Below are positions 1-7,687 of a stretch of 64,000 bases of DNA, in pieces. The stretch lies in NCBI GenBank assembly GCA_020849655.1, contig JADLFU010000157.1:33589-97588 (forward strand). The letters are read 5' to 3'. This DNA is from Polyangiaceae bacterium. Its GTDB lineage: Bacteria > Myxococcota_A > Polyangia > Polyangiales > Polyangiaceae. The notes below the pieces were generated by a model that saw nothing but the letters and a program-made list of their open reading frames with translations, was not told the DNA's origin and made no database searches. Each line of letters begins with the position of its first letter. The first letter of the stretch is position 1. Both the position numbers and the translations under genes were made by a program.

Positions 1-719
1 AGCGCCGCGGGGCACCTGTCGACCTCCCGGACGCCGGCCGAGTCGGCGCGACCGAGCGCGCCCGCGCCGTCGGCGAACGCCGCGCGCCCCGTCACGCACT
101 CCCACAGGAGGACGCCGACCGCGTAGACGTCGGCGCGGCGAGCGTCGACGACCGCGCCGCCCGCGCGCTCAGGCGCGCGACGCGCGACGCGCGCGGGCGA
201 GTCGGCGATCGCGTCCAGCTCGAAATCAATTATTTTTACATTGCCGGAGGTCGAGACGAGCAGCGAGCTCGCGCAGAGATCGCTCGGGCGGGCGCCCTCT
301 CCGAGCGCCACATGCAGCGCGTCGAGCGCCGAGAGCGCCTCGATCGCGATCCGCACGGCGACGCCTACCGGCATCGGCACCTTCGCTTCGCGCGCGCGCG
401 CCAGGAGCGCCTCGAGCGTGGCGCCCTCCAGCGGCTCGTGCACGACGGCGAGCGTGCGGGCCGCCTCGACGAGATCGATCGTGCGCGCGACGCCGCTGTG
501 AGACAGCTCCCGCAGCGCGCGGGCCGACTGGGCGAGCGTGAGGCGGGTCTGGAGATCCTCGGCGACGCTAGGCCGCACCCAGCGGACGAGCACGTCGCGC
601 GCGCTCGGCCCGACGCCGTCCTTCGCCGTCCACAGCGTCCAGGCCGCGCCCTCGCCGATCTGGCGAACCAGCTGGTAGCGCCCGAGGCGCGGGGGTCGGT
701 CCTTCGAGTGCGTGTGCAC
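1..719 (-). CDS. Ser/Thr kinase-like protein, C-terminally truncated by window edge, predicted pseudokinase
   Basis: The reverse strand reads open from a GTG at 719 to the window edge, about 239 residues of a Hanks-type kinase fold. A glycine-loop-like stretch (IGEGAAWTLWTAKD) sits near residue 20, the activation-segment start reads VKIIDFEL and the C-lobe has DVYAVGVLLWECVTGRAAF. Key catalytic positions are missing: the VAIK lysine region reads VLVRWVRP, the HRDxKPxN loop reads GARPSDLCASSLLV, and DFG is DFE. The fold is clear but phosphotransfer looks unlikely, so it may be a scaffold or ligand-binding pseudokinase. A TAGCGT hexamer at 744-739 lies 10 bases before an in-frame TTG at 728, so the start could be there, or at GTG 740. 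It diverges from the envelope protein at 777. Confidence 0.8.
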   Translation of the reverse strand, partial: MHTHSKDRPPRLGRYQLVRQIGEGAAWTLWTAKDGVGPSARDVLVRWVRPSVAEDLQTRLTLAQSARALRELSHSGVARTIDLVEAARTLAVVHEPLEGATLEALLARAREAKVPMPVGVAVRIAIEALSALDALHVALGEGARPSDLCASSLLVSTSGNVKIIDFELDAIADSPARVARRAPERAGGAVVDARRADVYAVGVLLWECVTGRAAFADGAGALGRADSAGVREVDRCPAA

Positions 720-776
720 GGTCCTCAAAGACCACGCCACGCTACCACGCGAACCGTGACAACATGCGGCTCGTCG

Positions 777-1763
777 ATGAAGAGGCTCCCATCCATCGTC
801 GTCGCGGCCCTCGCGCTCTCTCTGTCGCACCCCGCCGCCGCGGGCCCGCCCCCGAGCAAGGCGAGCCGGGCCGAATTTCAGAAGGCGCAGGGGCTGTTCG
901 ACAAGGCGAAGGCCCTGCTGGAGAAGGGCAAGGTCGAGGAGGCGCTCGCCGGGTTCCACAAGTCTTACGACGTGGTAGCGAGCCCGATCTCGCGGCTGTT
1001 CGTCGCGCGGTGCCTCGCCGCGCTCGGCAGGGAGCTCGACGCGCACCGGGAGCTCACCGAGGTCACCTTCGACGCGCGCGCCGAGGCGGCGAAGGACGTC
1101 AAGTACGACGAGACGCGCCAGGCGGCAGAGGCCGAGCGCGCCGAGCTCGCCCCGAAGGTGGCGATCGTCGACGTGCGCCTCCAGGACGCCGCGCTCACCG
1201 GCGAGGTCACCATCGGCGGCACGGCGCGCCCTCGCGACAGGCTGACCGCCGGCTGGGCGGTGCCGCCGGGCGTCGTCGAGGTGGCGCTCTCGACCCCGCG
1301 GGGTCGCGACGCGCGCTCGGTCACGGTGGCGCTCGGCGAGCGCCGCGAGGTCGTGTTCGGCGGCGCCGCGGCGGCCGTCGCTCCCCCACCCGCTCCGGTC
1401 GCGGACGACGGCGCGTCCACGAGAAAGAAGCTCCGCGTGGGCGGCTGGGTCGCCGGCGCGGTGGGCGCTGTCGGGCTCGGGGTGTTCGCGCTCGAGGGAT
1501 CGCGCGCGCGCTCTCGCTACGATCAGCTGAAGGACGACTGCGCCGGCGGCCCCTGCCCGACCGACCGCGCGTCCGACGTCTCGGCCGGCCGGCGCGACGC
1601 CAGGATCGCGAACATCGGCCTCGCGGTCGGCGCGATCGGGGTCGGCGCTGGCGTGACGCTGCTGGTGCTCGGTCGCGAGCCGAAGGCCGGGCACGCAGGA
1701 TCGCCGCGGGTGACCGTCGCCGGCGGGCTCGGCGGCGTCTCGGTGCAGGGGAGGTTCCAGTGA
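777..1763 (+). CDS. Secreted TPR/PEGA-like envelope protein with C-terminal membrane hairpin
   Basis: A 328-residue protein whose ATG at 777 gives a clean signal peptide (MKRLPSIVVAALALSLS, cleavage after AAA). The mature part starts with a helical TPR-like segment (residues about 28-110: FQKAQGLFDKAKALLEKGK) typical of myxobacterial kinase-adjacent proteins. A beta-rich PEGA-like region follows (about 125-200, VDVRLQDAALTGEVTIGG). Two hydrophobic segments near residues 222-240 and 280-300 flank a short loop with two cysteines. The exact role is unknown; such proteins often lie next to Ser/Thr kinases, as here with the divergent kinase-like gene. Its stop overlaps the next gene's GTG, so the two are probably translationally coupled. 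Confidence 0.75.
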   Translation: MKRLPSIVVAALALSLSHPAAAGPPPSKASRAEFQKAQGLFDKAKALLEKGKVEEALAGFHKSYDVVASPISRLFVARCLAALGRELDAHRELTEVTFDARAEAAKDVKYDETRQAAEAERAELAPKVAIVDVRLQDAALTGEVTIGGTARPRDRLTAGWAVPPGVVEVALSTPRGRDARSVTVALGERREVVFGGAAAAVAPPPAPVADDGASTRKKLRVGGWVAGAVGAVGLGVFALEGSRARSRYDQLKDDCAGGPCPTDRASDVSAGRRDARIANIGLAVGAIGVGAGVTLLVLGREPKAGHAGSPRVTVAGGLGGVSVQGRFQ

Positions 1764-2440
1764 GCGCGCGCGCAGCGCACGTCTGGCTCGTCCTCGCGCT
1801 CTCGGGCTGCACGATGAACTGGGACGCGCTCGAGCCGACCGGCGCGCCCCCGCCTGGCTCCGCGGGCGCGGGAGGCGGCGCGCACGGCGGCAGCGGCGGC
1901 GCGGCCGGCTCGAGCGTCGCGGGCGCGGCAGGCAAGGCGGGCGGCGCGGGCGCAGCAGGCGACGCGGGCGCAGCAGGCGACGCGGGCGCAGCGGGCGACG
2001 CAGGCGCAGCGGGCGCGGGAGGAGACGCGACGGGCGGCGCGGCTGGATCGAGCGCCGTCATGTGTCCCGAGCCGGGGGCGGTCGTCGATCCGGCCACCGG
2101 GCACTGTTACTTCGTGCTGCCCGGCCCGGAGCGCGGCTGGATGTCCGCGAGCGACGCCTGCGCGGCCCTCGCCCCGCCGGCGCACCTCGCGACGATCACC
2201 TCGCAGGGGGAGCAGGACGCGCTCGCGACGCTCTCGCTGCAGCAGAGCGCGTGGATCGGCCTGTCGGGCCCGCCTGGCGCGCTCGCGTGGGTGACGGGCG
2301 AGCCGCTCGGGTTCACCGCCTGGGCGCCGTCCCAGCCGAACTCGTCGGGCCCCGCGTGCGTCCGCGTCGAGAGCGGGAGCAAGCTCTGGGGCGACGACTC
2401 CTGCAACAAGCCGCGCGACTCGATCTGCGAGCGCGAGTAG
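1760..2440 (+). CDS. Lipoprotein with C-type lectin-like domain
   Basis: A 226-residue protein starting at a GTG that overlaps the previous stop (GTGA). A short signal peptide ends in a lipobox (LALSGC, Cys near residue 17), so it should be anchored to a membrane facing the periplasm or outside. Residues about 30-95 are a low-complexity Gly/Ala linker with GDAGAA repeats. The C-terminal 120 residues match a C-type lectin-like fold: CYFVLPGPERGWMSASDAC at its start, the WIGLSG core strand and the closing WGDDSCNKPRDSICE with the paired cysteines. The ligand, carbohydrate or protein, cannot be told from sequence. Likely co-translated with the PEGA-like protein upstream. Confidence 0.85.
   Translation: MSARAAHVWLVLALSGCTMNWDALEPTGAPPPGSAGAGGGAHGGSGGAAGSSVAGAAGKAGGAGAAGDAGAAGDAGAAGDAGAAGAGGDATGGAAGSSAVMCPEPGAVVDPATGHCYFVLPGPERGWMSASDACAALAPPAHLATITSQGEQDALATLSLQQSAWIGLSGPPGALAWVTGEPLGFTAWAPSQPNSSGPACVRVESGSKLWGDDSCNKPRDSICERE
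1943..2014 (+). repeat. 18-bp tandem repeat encoding a Gly/Ala/Asp linker
   Basis: Consecutive near-identical 18-bp units at 1961-1978, 1979-1996 and 1997-2014, preceded by a partial unit, encode GDAGAA repeats in the lectin-like lipoprotein. They form a flexible spacer between the lipid anchor and the folded domain, and such in-frame repeats can change copy number by slippage. Confidence 0.8.
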
Positions 2441-2514
2441 CGGCGCGCGGCGGACGCCAGGGGTCGGACACGCGGGCCGGATCGCGGCTCCGCGGGGGGG
2501 CGCTTGACAGAAAC

Positions 2515-2529
2515 GTGAACGTGATTCAC
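2515..2529. promoter_or_regulatory. Palindromic operator, probably autoregulatory for the TetR gene
   Basis: GTGAA-CGTGA-TTCAC is a perfect 5-bp inverted repeat with a 5-bp spacer. It begins 5 bases after a TTGACA (-35-like, 2504-2509) and ends 10 bases before the TetR start codon, so repressor bound here would block the promoter. Regulation by the adjacent TetR protein is inferred from position and symmetry. Confidence 0.55.
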
Positions 2530-2539
2530 TTTAGAGAAG

Positions 2540-3244
2540 ATGATTCACGAAACGTCCCTCCGCGCGAGCCAGCGCCGCCTCGCGCGGGCCGACCGCGTCC
2601 TCGACGCCGCGATGCGCCTGCTCGGGCAGGAGGGCGTCGAGGCGCTGACGCTGCAGCGGGTGGCGCGCGAGGTGGGGCTCGTCCCGGCCGCGCTGTACCG
2701 CTACTTCCCGTCGAAGGACGCCCTGCTCGCGGCGCTCCAGCGGCGCACGATCTCGGCGCTCCACGCGCGGCTCGCGGCGCATCTCGCCGCCGTCGACGCC
2801 TCGACGACGCGCCGCGAGCCCGGCGCGCGGGCGCTCGTCGCGCTCCTGTCGCTGCCTGGGTTCCTGTCGACCACGAGCCGCGCGCTCCCCGAGGAGATGC
2901 GGCTGGTGATGACGCTGCTCGGGGATCCGGCCCCCCTGCTCTCGGACGACGCCGCCGCGCGCGCGGCGCCGCTGCTCGGCGCGCTCCTCTCGGAGGTCGG
3001 CGCGCTGTTCGATCGAGCGACGTCGGCGGGCGCGCTCGACGCCGGCGACGCGCGGCGGCGCACGATCGTCCTGTGGGCCTCGCTCCAGGGCACGCTCTCG
3101 CTCTCGAAGCTCGGGCGGCTCGATCCCGGCCTCGGCGACGTCGACGCGCTCGGGCTCCTGGCGGTGGCGACGCTGCTCCGCGGCTGGGGCGCCGAGCCCG
3201 CGGCCGTGGCGCGCGCCACGCGGGCGCTCACCGCTCCCCGCTGA
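2540..3244 (+). CDS. TetR/AcrR family transcriptional regulator
   Basis: A 234-residue protein with an N-terminal TetR helix-turn-helix: RVLDAAMRLLGQEGVEALTL followed by the recognition region VAREVGLVPAALYRYFPSKDALL (about residues 19-65). The rest is an all-helical ligand-binding and dimerisation domain without a motif that names the ligand. It is transcribed toward, and sits 63 bases from, a fatty acid hydroxylase superfamily gene, so lipid-related control of that gene is plausible. The palindrome at 2515-2529 inside its promoter suggests autorepression. A purine-rich stretch (GAGAAG) directly precedes the ATG. Confidence 0.85.
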   Translation: MIHETSLRASQRRLARADRVLDAAMRLLGQEGVEALTLQRVAREVGLVPAALYRYFPSKDALLAALQRRTISALHARLAAHLAAVDASTTRREPGARALVALLSLPGFLSTTSRALPEEMRLVMTLLGDPAPLLSDDAAARAAPLLGALLSEVGALFDRATSAGALDAGDARRRTIVLWASLQGTLSLSKLGRLDPGLGDVDALGLLAVATLLRGWGAEPAAVARATRALTAPR

Positions 3245-3307
3245 CGGCGCCCCATCACTTTGCACACTCATCCCGGCTCCCACCCGTTCACCCAAGGATC
3301 GTCGCTC

Positions 3308-3922
3308 ATGCTCTCTCTCCCGTTCGCCGCCGCGGGCGCGGCCGCCTGGTCGCTCGCCGAGTACTGTCTGCACCGCTTCGCCGGCCACGGCCCCCGCCGC
3401 AAGCACGACGGTCGCCTCGTGTCGTGGCTCACGCCCGCGGGCTTCGCGGCCGGGTTCCAGGAGGAGCACGTCGCGCACCACGTCGATCCCACCTACTTCG
3501 CGCCGGCGTGGAAGAAGGCCGCGGCCGCCGTCGTCGGCGTGCCGGTGCTCGGCGGCGTGACGGCGCTGGGCGTCGGGCCGCGGCGCGGGGTCTCGTTCGC
3601 GATCGGCTTCATGGGCGCGTACCTCGGGTACGAGGTCATCCACCGCCGGGTGCACACGCACGCGCCGCGCGGCGCCTTCACCCGCTGGGTCGACCGCAAC
3701 CACCTGCACCACCACGTCAACCCGAGAGCGAACCACGGCGTCACCTCACCGCTGTGGGATCTCGCGTTCGGCACGCACACGCCGCTCCTCGGCCCCGTGA
3801 GGCTGCACGTCCGCATGGCCCCCTCCTGGATGACCGATCCGTCGGGGAAGGTCCGCCCCGAGCACGCCGCCGACTACGAGGTGTTCGGTCGGCGCCCCCC
3901 GGCCGAGGCCGCCGCGGCGTGA
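3308..3922 (+). CDS. Fatty acid hydroxylase superfamily (sterol desaturase-like) membrane protein
   Basis: A 204-residue membrane protein. I place the start at ATG 3308, preceded by AAGGA at 3294-3298; a TTG at 3260 would add 16 unlikely residues. The histidine clusters that bind the di-iron centre are present in order: HRFAGH near residue 20, EEHVAHH near 55, HRRVHTH near 115 and HLHHH near 135, with HTH near 155. Hydrophobic helices separate them. The family inserts a hydroxyl group or double bond into lipids such as fatty acids, sterols or carotenoids; the substrate here is not determinable. It follows the TetR gene and probably responds to it. Confidence 0.85.
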   Translation: MLSLPFAAAGAAAWSLAEYCLHRFAGHGPRRKHDGRLVSWLTPAGFAAGFQEEHVAHHVDPTYFAPAWKKAAAAVVGVPVLGGVTALGVGPRRGVSFAIGFMGAYLGYEVIHRRVHTHAPRGAFTRWVDRNHLHHHVNPRANHGVTSPLWDLAFGTHTPLLGPVRLHVRMAPSWMTDPSGKVRPEHAADYEVFGRRPPAEAAAA

Positions 3923-3925
3923 CGG

Positions 3926-5530
3926 TCACGCGCGCCCGAGGCGCCGGCGGAGGCCGCGCCAGAGCGCGAGCCACTCGGGGCTCCTCGACAGGTGCGCCGC
4001 GACCACGAACACGACGCCGAACGCCGCTCCGCCCGCGATCGCCGGCAGCGGCCGAGCGAGCCACGCGGGGCCCGGCGCGCCCCTGACCGCGCCGGCCACG
4101 AGCCTCGCGCCGACGACGGCGACGCCGGCCGCGAGCGCCGTCCGCGCGGCCGAGCCCAGGATCTCCCCGGTGCGGGCGTCCGGCAGGCGCCGCGCGACCA
4201 GAACCCACAATAGCAACATCTGCACGATCGACGATCCGGTGACGGCGACGCCGACGCCGACGTGGCCGAGCGGGCCTGTCGCGAGCCACGCGATGCCGAT
4301 CAGCGCGAGCAGATCGAGCCCGGAGACGATGACGGGCGTGCGGGTGTCACCGAGCGCGAACGACACGCCCACCAGCGTGCGGACGACCGCGACCGCCCAC
4401 ACGCCCGCGCCCTGCGCGGTGAGCGCGCGCGCCGTCTCGTGGGTGGAGCGCGCGTCGAACTGCCCGCGCTCGAAGAACGCGGCGACGATCGGCTCGGACA
4501 GCCCCACGAGCAGCGCCGTCACCGGCAGCGCGACGAACAGCGCGAGCCGGAGCGCGTAGGCCATCGTCGCCGCGACCTCGTCGAGCTTGCCGTCGGCCGC
4601 GAGCGAGGCGAGCGACGGGAGCGCCGCCGTCGAGAGCGCCATCACGAAGATGCCCTGGGGGAAATCACAGAGCCGCTGCGCCCACGAGAACCAGCTCTGC
4701 GCGCCCTCGCCCTCGGTCGACAGCAGGCGCCGACAGACGATGAGGTCGACGTAGTAGATGCCGAGGCCCAGCGTCATCGGCAGGATGCGCGCGAGCACGC
4801 GGCGCACGTCCGGGTCGCCGAGCGCGAGCCGGGGCCGCGAGAGGTAGCCGATCTGGCGCAGCGACGGCAGCTGCGCCAGCACCTGCAGCGCGCCGCCGGC
4901 GAGCGCGCCCACCGCGAGCGCGAGCGACGGGTCACGCCCGGTCGTCATCAGCCAGGTCGGCAGCGCGAGCGCGGCCACGACGAGCGCCACGTTCAACAGC
5001 GCGGGCGCGAACGACGCGACCACGAACCGCCGCTCGGTGTGGAGCGCCGCCATCCCGAGCGCGGCCGACCCCATGAACAGGATGTACGGGAACACCCAGC
5101 GCGAGAGCGTGACCGTCCGCGCCATCGCGTCGGGGCGGGCCTCGAGGCCGTTCGCGAACAGCGCGACGAGCTGCGGGGAGAGCGCGACGCCGAGCGCGCT
5201 GGCCACCACGAGCGCGAGGAGCGAGAGGCCGCGGATCTTCGCGAAGAACCGCGCCGCCTCGTCGCGCCCTCCGCGCCGCCGCACCTCGGCCATCACCGGC
5301 ACGACGGCGCTCGAGACCGCGCCCTCCGCGAGCAGCTGGCGCAGCGCGTTCGGCAGCGTGAACGCGACCCAGAACGCGTCGGTGATCGCGACCGAGAAGA
5401 CCGCCGCGAGCGTCACGTCCCGCGCGAGGCCGAGGACGCGCGACGCGAGCGTGCCGAGCGCGACGAGCCCCGCGCGGCCGGTGATCGCGCGCTGCCCGTC
5501 GTCGTCGGGCCGGGCGGCGTCGTCACCCAT
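3926..5530 (-). CDS. murJ: MurJ/MviN-type lipid II flippase
   Basis: A 534-residue polytopic membrane protein with the MurJ/MviN N-terminal signature (GTLASRVLGLARDVTLAAVF, ITDAFWVAFTLPNALRQLLAEGA). About 13-14 hydrophobic helices follow, matching the MOP superfamily length of 500-550 residues. MurJ moves the peptidoglycan precursor lipid II across the inner membrane. Conserved arginines in the first helices are visible (ASRVLGLARD). It lies 15 bases downstream of the lipoprotein gene on the same strand, so they probably share a transcript. It converges with the hydroxylase gene, with only 3 bases between the stops, so no separate terminator fits there. Confidence 0.92.
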   Translation of the reverse strand: MGDDAARPDDDGQRAITGRAGLVALGTLASRVLGLARDVTLAAVFSVAITDAFWVAFTLPNALRQLLAEGAVSSAVVPVMAEVRRRGGRDEAARFFAKIRGLSLLALVVASALGVALSPQLVALFANGLEARPDAMARTVTLSRWVFPYILFMGSAALGMAALHTERRFVVASFAPALLNVALVVAALALPTWLMTTGRDPSLALAVGALAGGALQVLAQLPSLRQIGYLSRPRLALGDPDVRRVLARILPMTLGLGIYYVDLIVCRRLLSTEGEGAQSWFSWAQRLCDFPQGIFVMALSTAALPSLASLAADGKLDEVAATMAYALRLALFVALPVTALLVGLSEPIVAAFFERGQFDARSTHETARALTAQGAGVWAVAVVRTLVGVSFALGDTRTPVIVSGLDLLALIGIAWLATGPLGHVGVGVAVTGSSIVQMLLLWVLVARRLPDARTGEILGSAARTALAAGVAVVGARLVAGAVRGAPGPAWLARPLPAIAGGAAFGVVFVVAAHLSRSPEWLALWRGLRRRLGRA

Positions 5531-5545
5531 CGATCGCGCGCGCGC

Positions 5546-6232
5546 TCACGGGCAGTGGAAGGACGCGCGGGCCGGCTCGCGCCGCTCGGTGGGCGCCCCG
5601 ACGCGCTCGAAGAGACAGACGTCGCCGGGGGCGTCGAGCGAGATGGGCTGCGCCACGCCGCCGACCTCCGCGGTGACGTCTCCGTCGAGCTCCGCGCACG
5701 CGAGGTCGGCGGTGAGCTGCAGGCCGCGCAGCGTCGCGCCCCTCAGCTGCAGCGCGTGGCCGGTCGCGGTGTTGGACGGCCCCGGCACGAGCGCGTCGCC
5801 GAAGGGCTGCGAGCTCAGCGATCCGTCCGCGCCGAGCGTGATCGCGACCACGAACGACGCCGCGCCTGGCTGCGTCTCGGCGACCGTGCGCGCGCCCGGC
5901 GCGAGCGGGGTGAACGTGAGCGAGAGCGCGCTCCCCGACTGCGTCGCCTCGGCCTTGAACCTCAGGGCCTTGTTGACGTCGCACGCCGAGACGTTCGCGA
6001 GGCACGTCACGAGGCTCACACCGGACAGATCGCCGGCTGGCGCCGCGCCGGGCACGGCGCGCGGGGCCTCGGTCGAGCAGCCCGTCGTCGCCGTCGCGCC
6101 GCCGCTCCCGCCCCCGCCCCGCCTCGACCGGAGCGTGTCGGTGCGCGCGCGGTAGTCCTCGTAGTCGGCCGTCGGATCGGCGCACGCCGCGGCGAGCGCG
6201 AACAAGAGCAGCAGGTTCCGCGCGCTCCGCAC
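5546..6232 (-). CDS. Putative lipoprotein of unknown function
   Basis: A 228-residue exported protein. The GTG at 6232 gives a signal peptide (VRSARNLLLLFALAAAC) with a weak lipobox ending in Cys. A short Gly-rich, Arg-rich linker follows, then a beta-rich domain with several cysteines (GCSTEAP, TCLANVSACD, ADLACAELD, GDVCLFERV, FHCP at the C-terminus) that could pair in the periplasm. I do not recognise the family. The start is only 18 bases from the divergent FadL-like start, so the two promoters must overlap. It probably forms a short operon with murJ downstream. Confidence 0.7.
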   Translation of the reverse strand: MRSARNLLLLFALAAACADPTADYEDYRARTDTLRSRRGGGGSGGATATTGCSTEAPRAVPGAAPAGDLSGVSLVTCLANVSACDVNKALRFKAEATQSGSALSLTFTPLAPGARTVAETQPGAASFVVAITLGADGSLSSQPFGDALVPGPSNTATGHALQLRGATLRGLQLTADLACAELDGDVTAEVGGVAQPISLDAPGDVCLFERVGAPTERREPARASFHCP

Positions 6233-6250
6233 GTCTGGTAGGTAACCCGC

Positions 6251-7687
6251 TTGGCCAGAAACCTCAACCGCCCCGCGAGCGCCCGCCCTGCGCGCCGCCG
6301 CGTCGCGTGGGCCGCGTGCGCGCTCGCGTGGTCGTGGGCGAGCGCCGCGTCGGGAGCCGGGTTCGCGACGGGGCGCTTCGGCGCCGACCACGGCAACCCG
6401 ATGACCGCCAACCCCTACGCGGTCTTCTTCAACCCTGGCGCCGTCGGCAACGTGAAGGGCACGTGGCTCACCGTCGACGCGTCGATCGCGTACCGCCGCG
6501 TCGACTTCACCCGCGACTCGGTCGCGCTCTCGCCGAGCAGCAGCCAGCCGCGCGGCGACCGCCTGTACCTCGACGCGAACACCGGCGACGCCTCCGCGAA
6601 GAACTTCGCCGCCTTGCCGTACCTCGGCGTCACGAGCGAGCTCGGCCCGCTCGCGATCGGCCTCGCCTCGTACGTGCCCTACGGCGGCGCCGCGTCGTGG
6701 GGGAAGATCGATCGGTTCGCCGGCAGCACCACGGCGCCGGGCGCGGTCGACGGCCCGCAGCGCTGGCAGATCATCTCGGGGAGCCAGCTCGCCTGGTACA
6801 ACACGCTCGCCGTCGCCGCGAAGCTCCCCGTCCCCGGGCTCGCCGTGGGCGCGTCGATCAGCTACGTGCGCCACTCGCTCGTCACCTCGCGCGCCCGCAA
6901 CGCCGACGGCTCCGACGACGTGCGCGACTTCGGCGGCGGGCTCATCGAGGGCCGCTCGGTGGTCGACGTCTCGGGCGCCAACCTCGCGGCGAGCGTCGGC
7001 GTCCACTACCAGCCGTCCGCGGCCCTGCGCCTCGGCGCGAGCTACCAGTCGAAGCCGGGGTTCGGGCAGACGCGGCTCTCGGGCACGCTGCGCAACCAGG
7101 TGGGCAACCTCAGCGACGAGCAGCGGCTCGACGTCGATCTGCTGCAGACGCTCCCCGACGTCCTCCTCGTCGGGGGCGCCGCGCGCGTCTCCGCGGACAC
7201 CGAGGTGCGGCTCGACGCGAACGTGACGCGCTGGAGCGCCTTCGACCGCCAGTGCGTGGTCGCGAAGGGGCGCGCGTGCACGGTCGCGCCCGACGGCTCG
7301 GCGAACCTCGACGACGTGCTCGTCGTGTTGCCCCGCAGGTGGCGCGACAGCTACGGCGCGCGCCTCGGCGCGAGCGTGTTCGTCGATCCGACGCTCGAGG
7401 TGTTCGGCAGCGCGGCGATCGACACCTCCGCGGTGCCCGCCTCGACGCTCGACGCCTCCTACCCGGACGCGTTGAAGATCTTCGGCACGATCGGCGCGAA
7501 GAAGACGTGGCGCGAGAAGTACAGCGTGGCCGCGAGCTACAACCACGTGTACTTCTCGCCGGTGTCCACCGCAGGTCGCAGCGAGTACGCAGCCGGCGCG
7601 CCGCCGTCGCGATCGCCGCGCGCGGACGGTCGCTACGATCAGTCGATCGTGTACGTGAACCTCAACGCGTCCGTGAGGTTCCGGTGA
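6251..7687 (+). CDS. OmpP1/FadL-family outer membrane protein
   Basis: A 478-residue predicted beta-barrel. The TTG at 6251 is the only start that keeps the basic n-region and hydrophobic signal (RRRVAWAACALAWSWASAASG). The mature N-terminus has the FadL-like NPxAxFxNPG motif (NPMTANPYAVFFNPGAVGN), and alternating strands follow to a C-terminal aromatic/Arg residue (NLNASVRFR). FadL-type barrels import hydrophobic compounds such as fatty acids; the true substrate is unknown. It is the first gene of a run in which each gene overlaps the next by 4-14 bases and which ends with a sugar ABC transporter, so it may feed that uptake route. Confidence 0.85.
   Translation: MARNLNRPASARPARRRVAWAACALAWSWASAASGAGFATGRFGADHGNPMTANPYAVFFNPGAVGNVKGTWLTVDASIAYRRVDFTRDSVALSPSSSQPRGDRLYLDANTGDASAKNFAALPYLGVTSELGPLAIGLASYVPYGGAASWGKIDRFAGSTTAPGAVDGPQRWQIISGSQLAWYNTLAVAAKLPVPGLAVGASISYVRHSLVTSRARNADGSDDVRDFGGGLIEGRSVVDVSGANLAASVGVHYQPSAALRLGASYQSKPGFGQTRLSGTLRNQVGNLSDEQRLDVDLLQTLPDVLLVGGAARVSADTEVRLDANVTRWSAFDRQCVVAKGRACTVAPDGSANLDDVLVVLPRRWRDSYGARLGASVFVDPTLEVFGSAAIDTSAVPASTLDASYPDALKIFGTIGAKKTWREKYSVAASYNHVYFSPVSTAGRSEYAAGAPPSRSPRADGRYDQSIVYVNLNASVRFR

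Noticed and set aside
3260..3307. TTG start for the fatty acid hydroxylase
   Set aside because: ATG 3308 has a well-placed AAGGA and removes a non-homologous N-terminus.
2062..4086. Long open frames in other phases, such as 2062-4086 (+), 4262-6241 (+), 38683-41163 (-) and 45257-47206 (-)
   Set aside because: They are Arg/Ala/Gly-rich without domains and lie over genes with clear families; long spurious frames are expected at this GC content.
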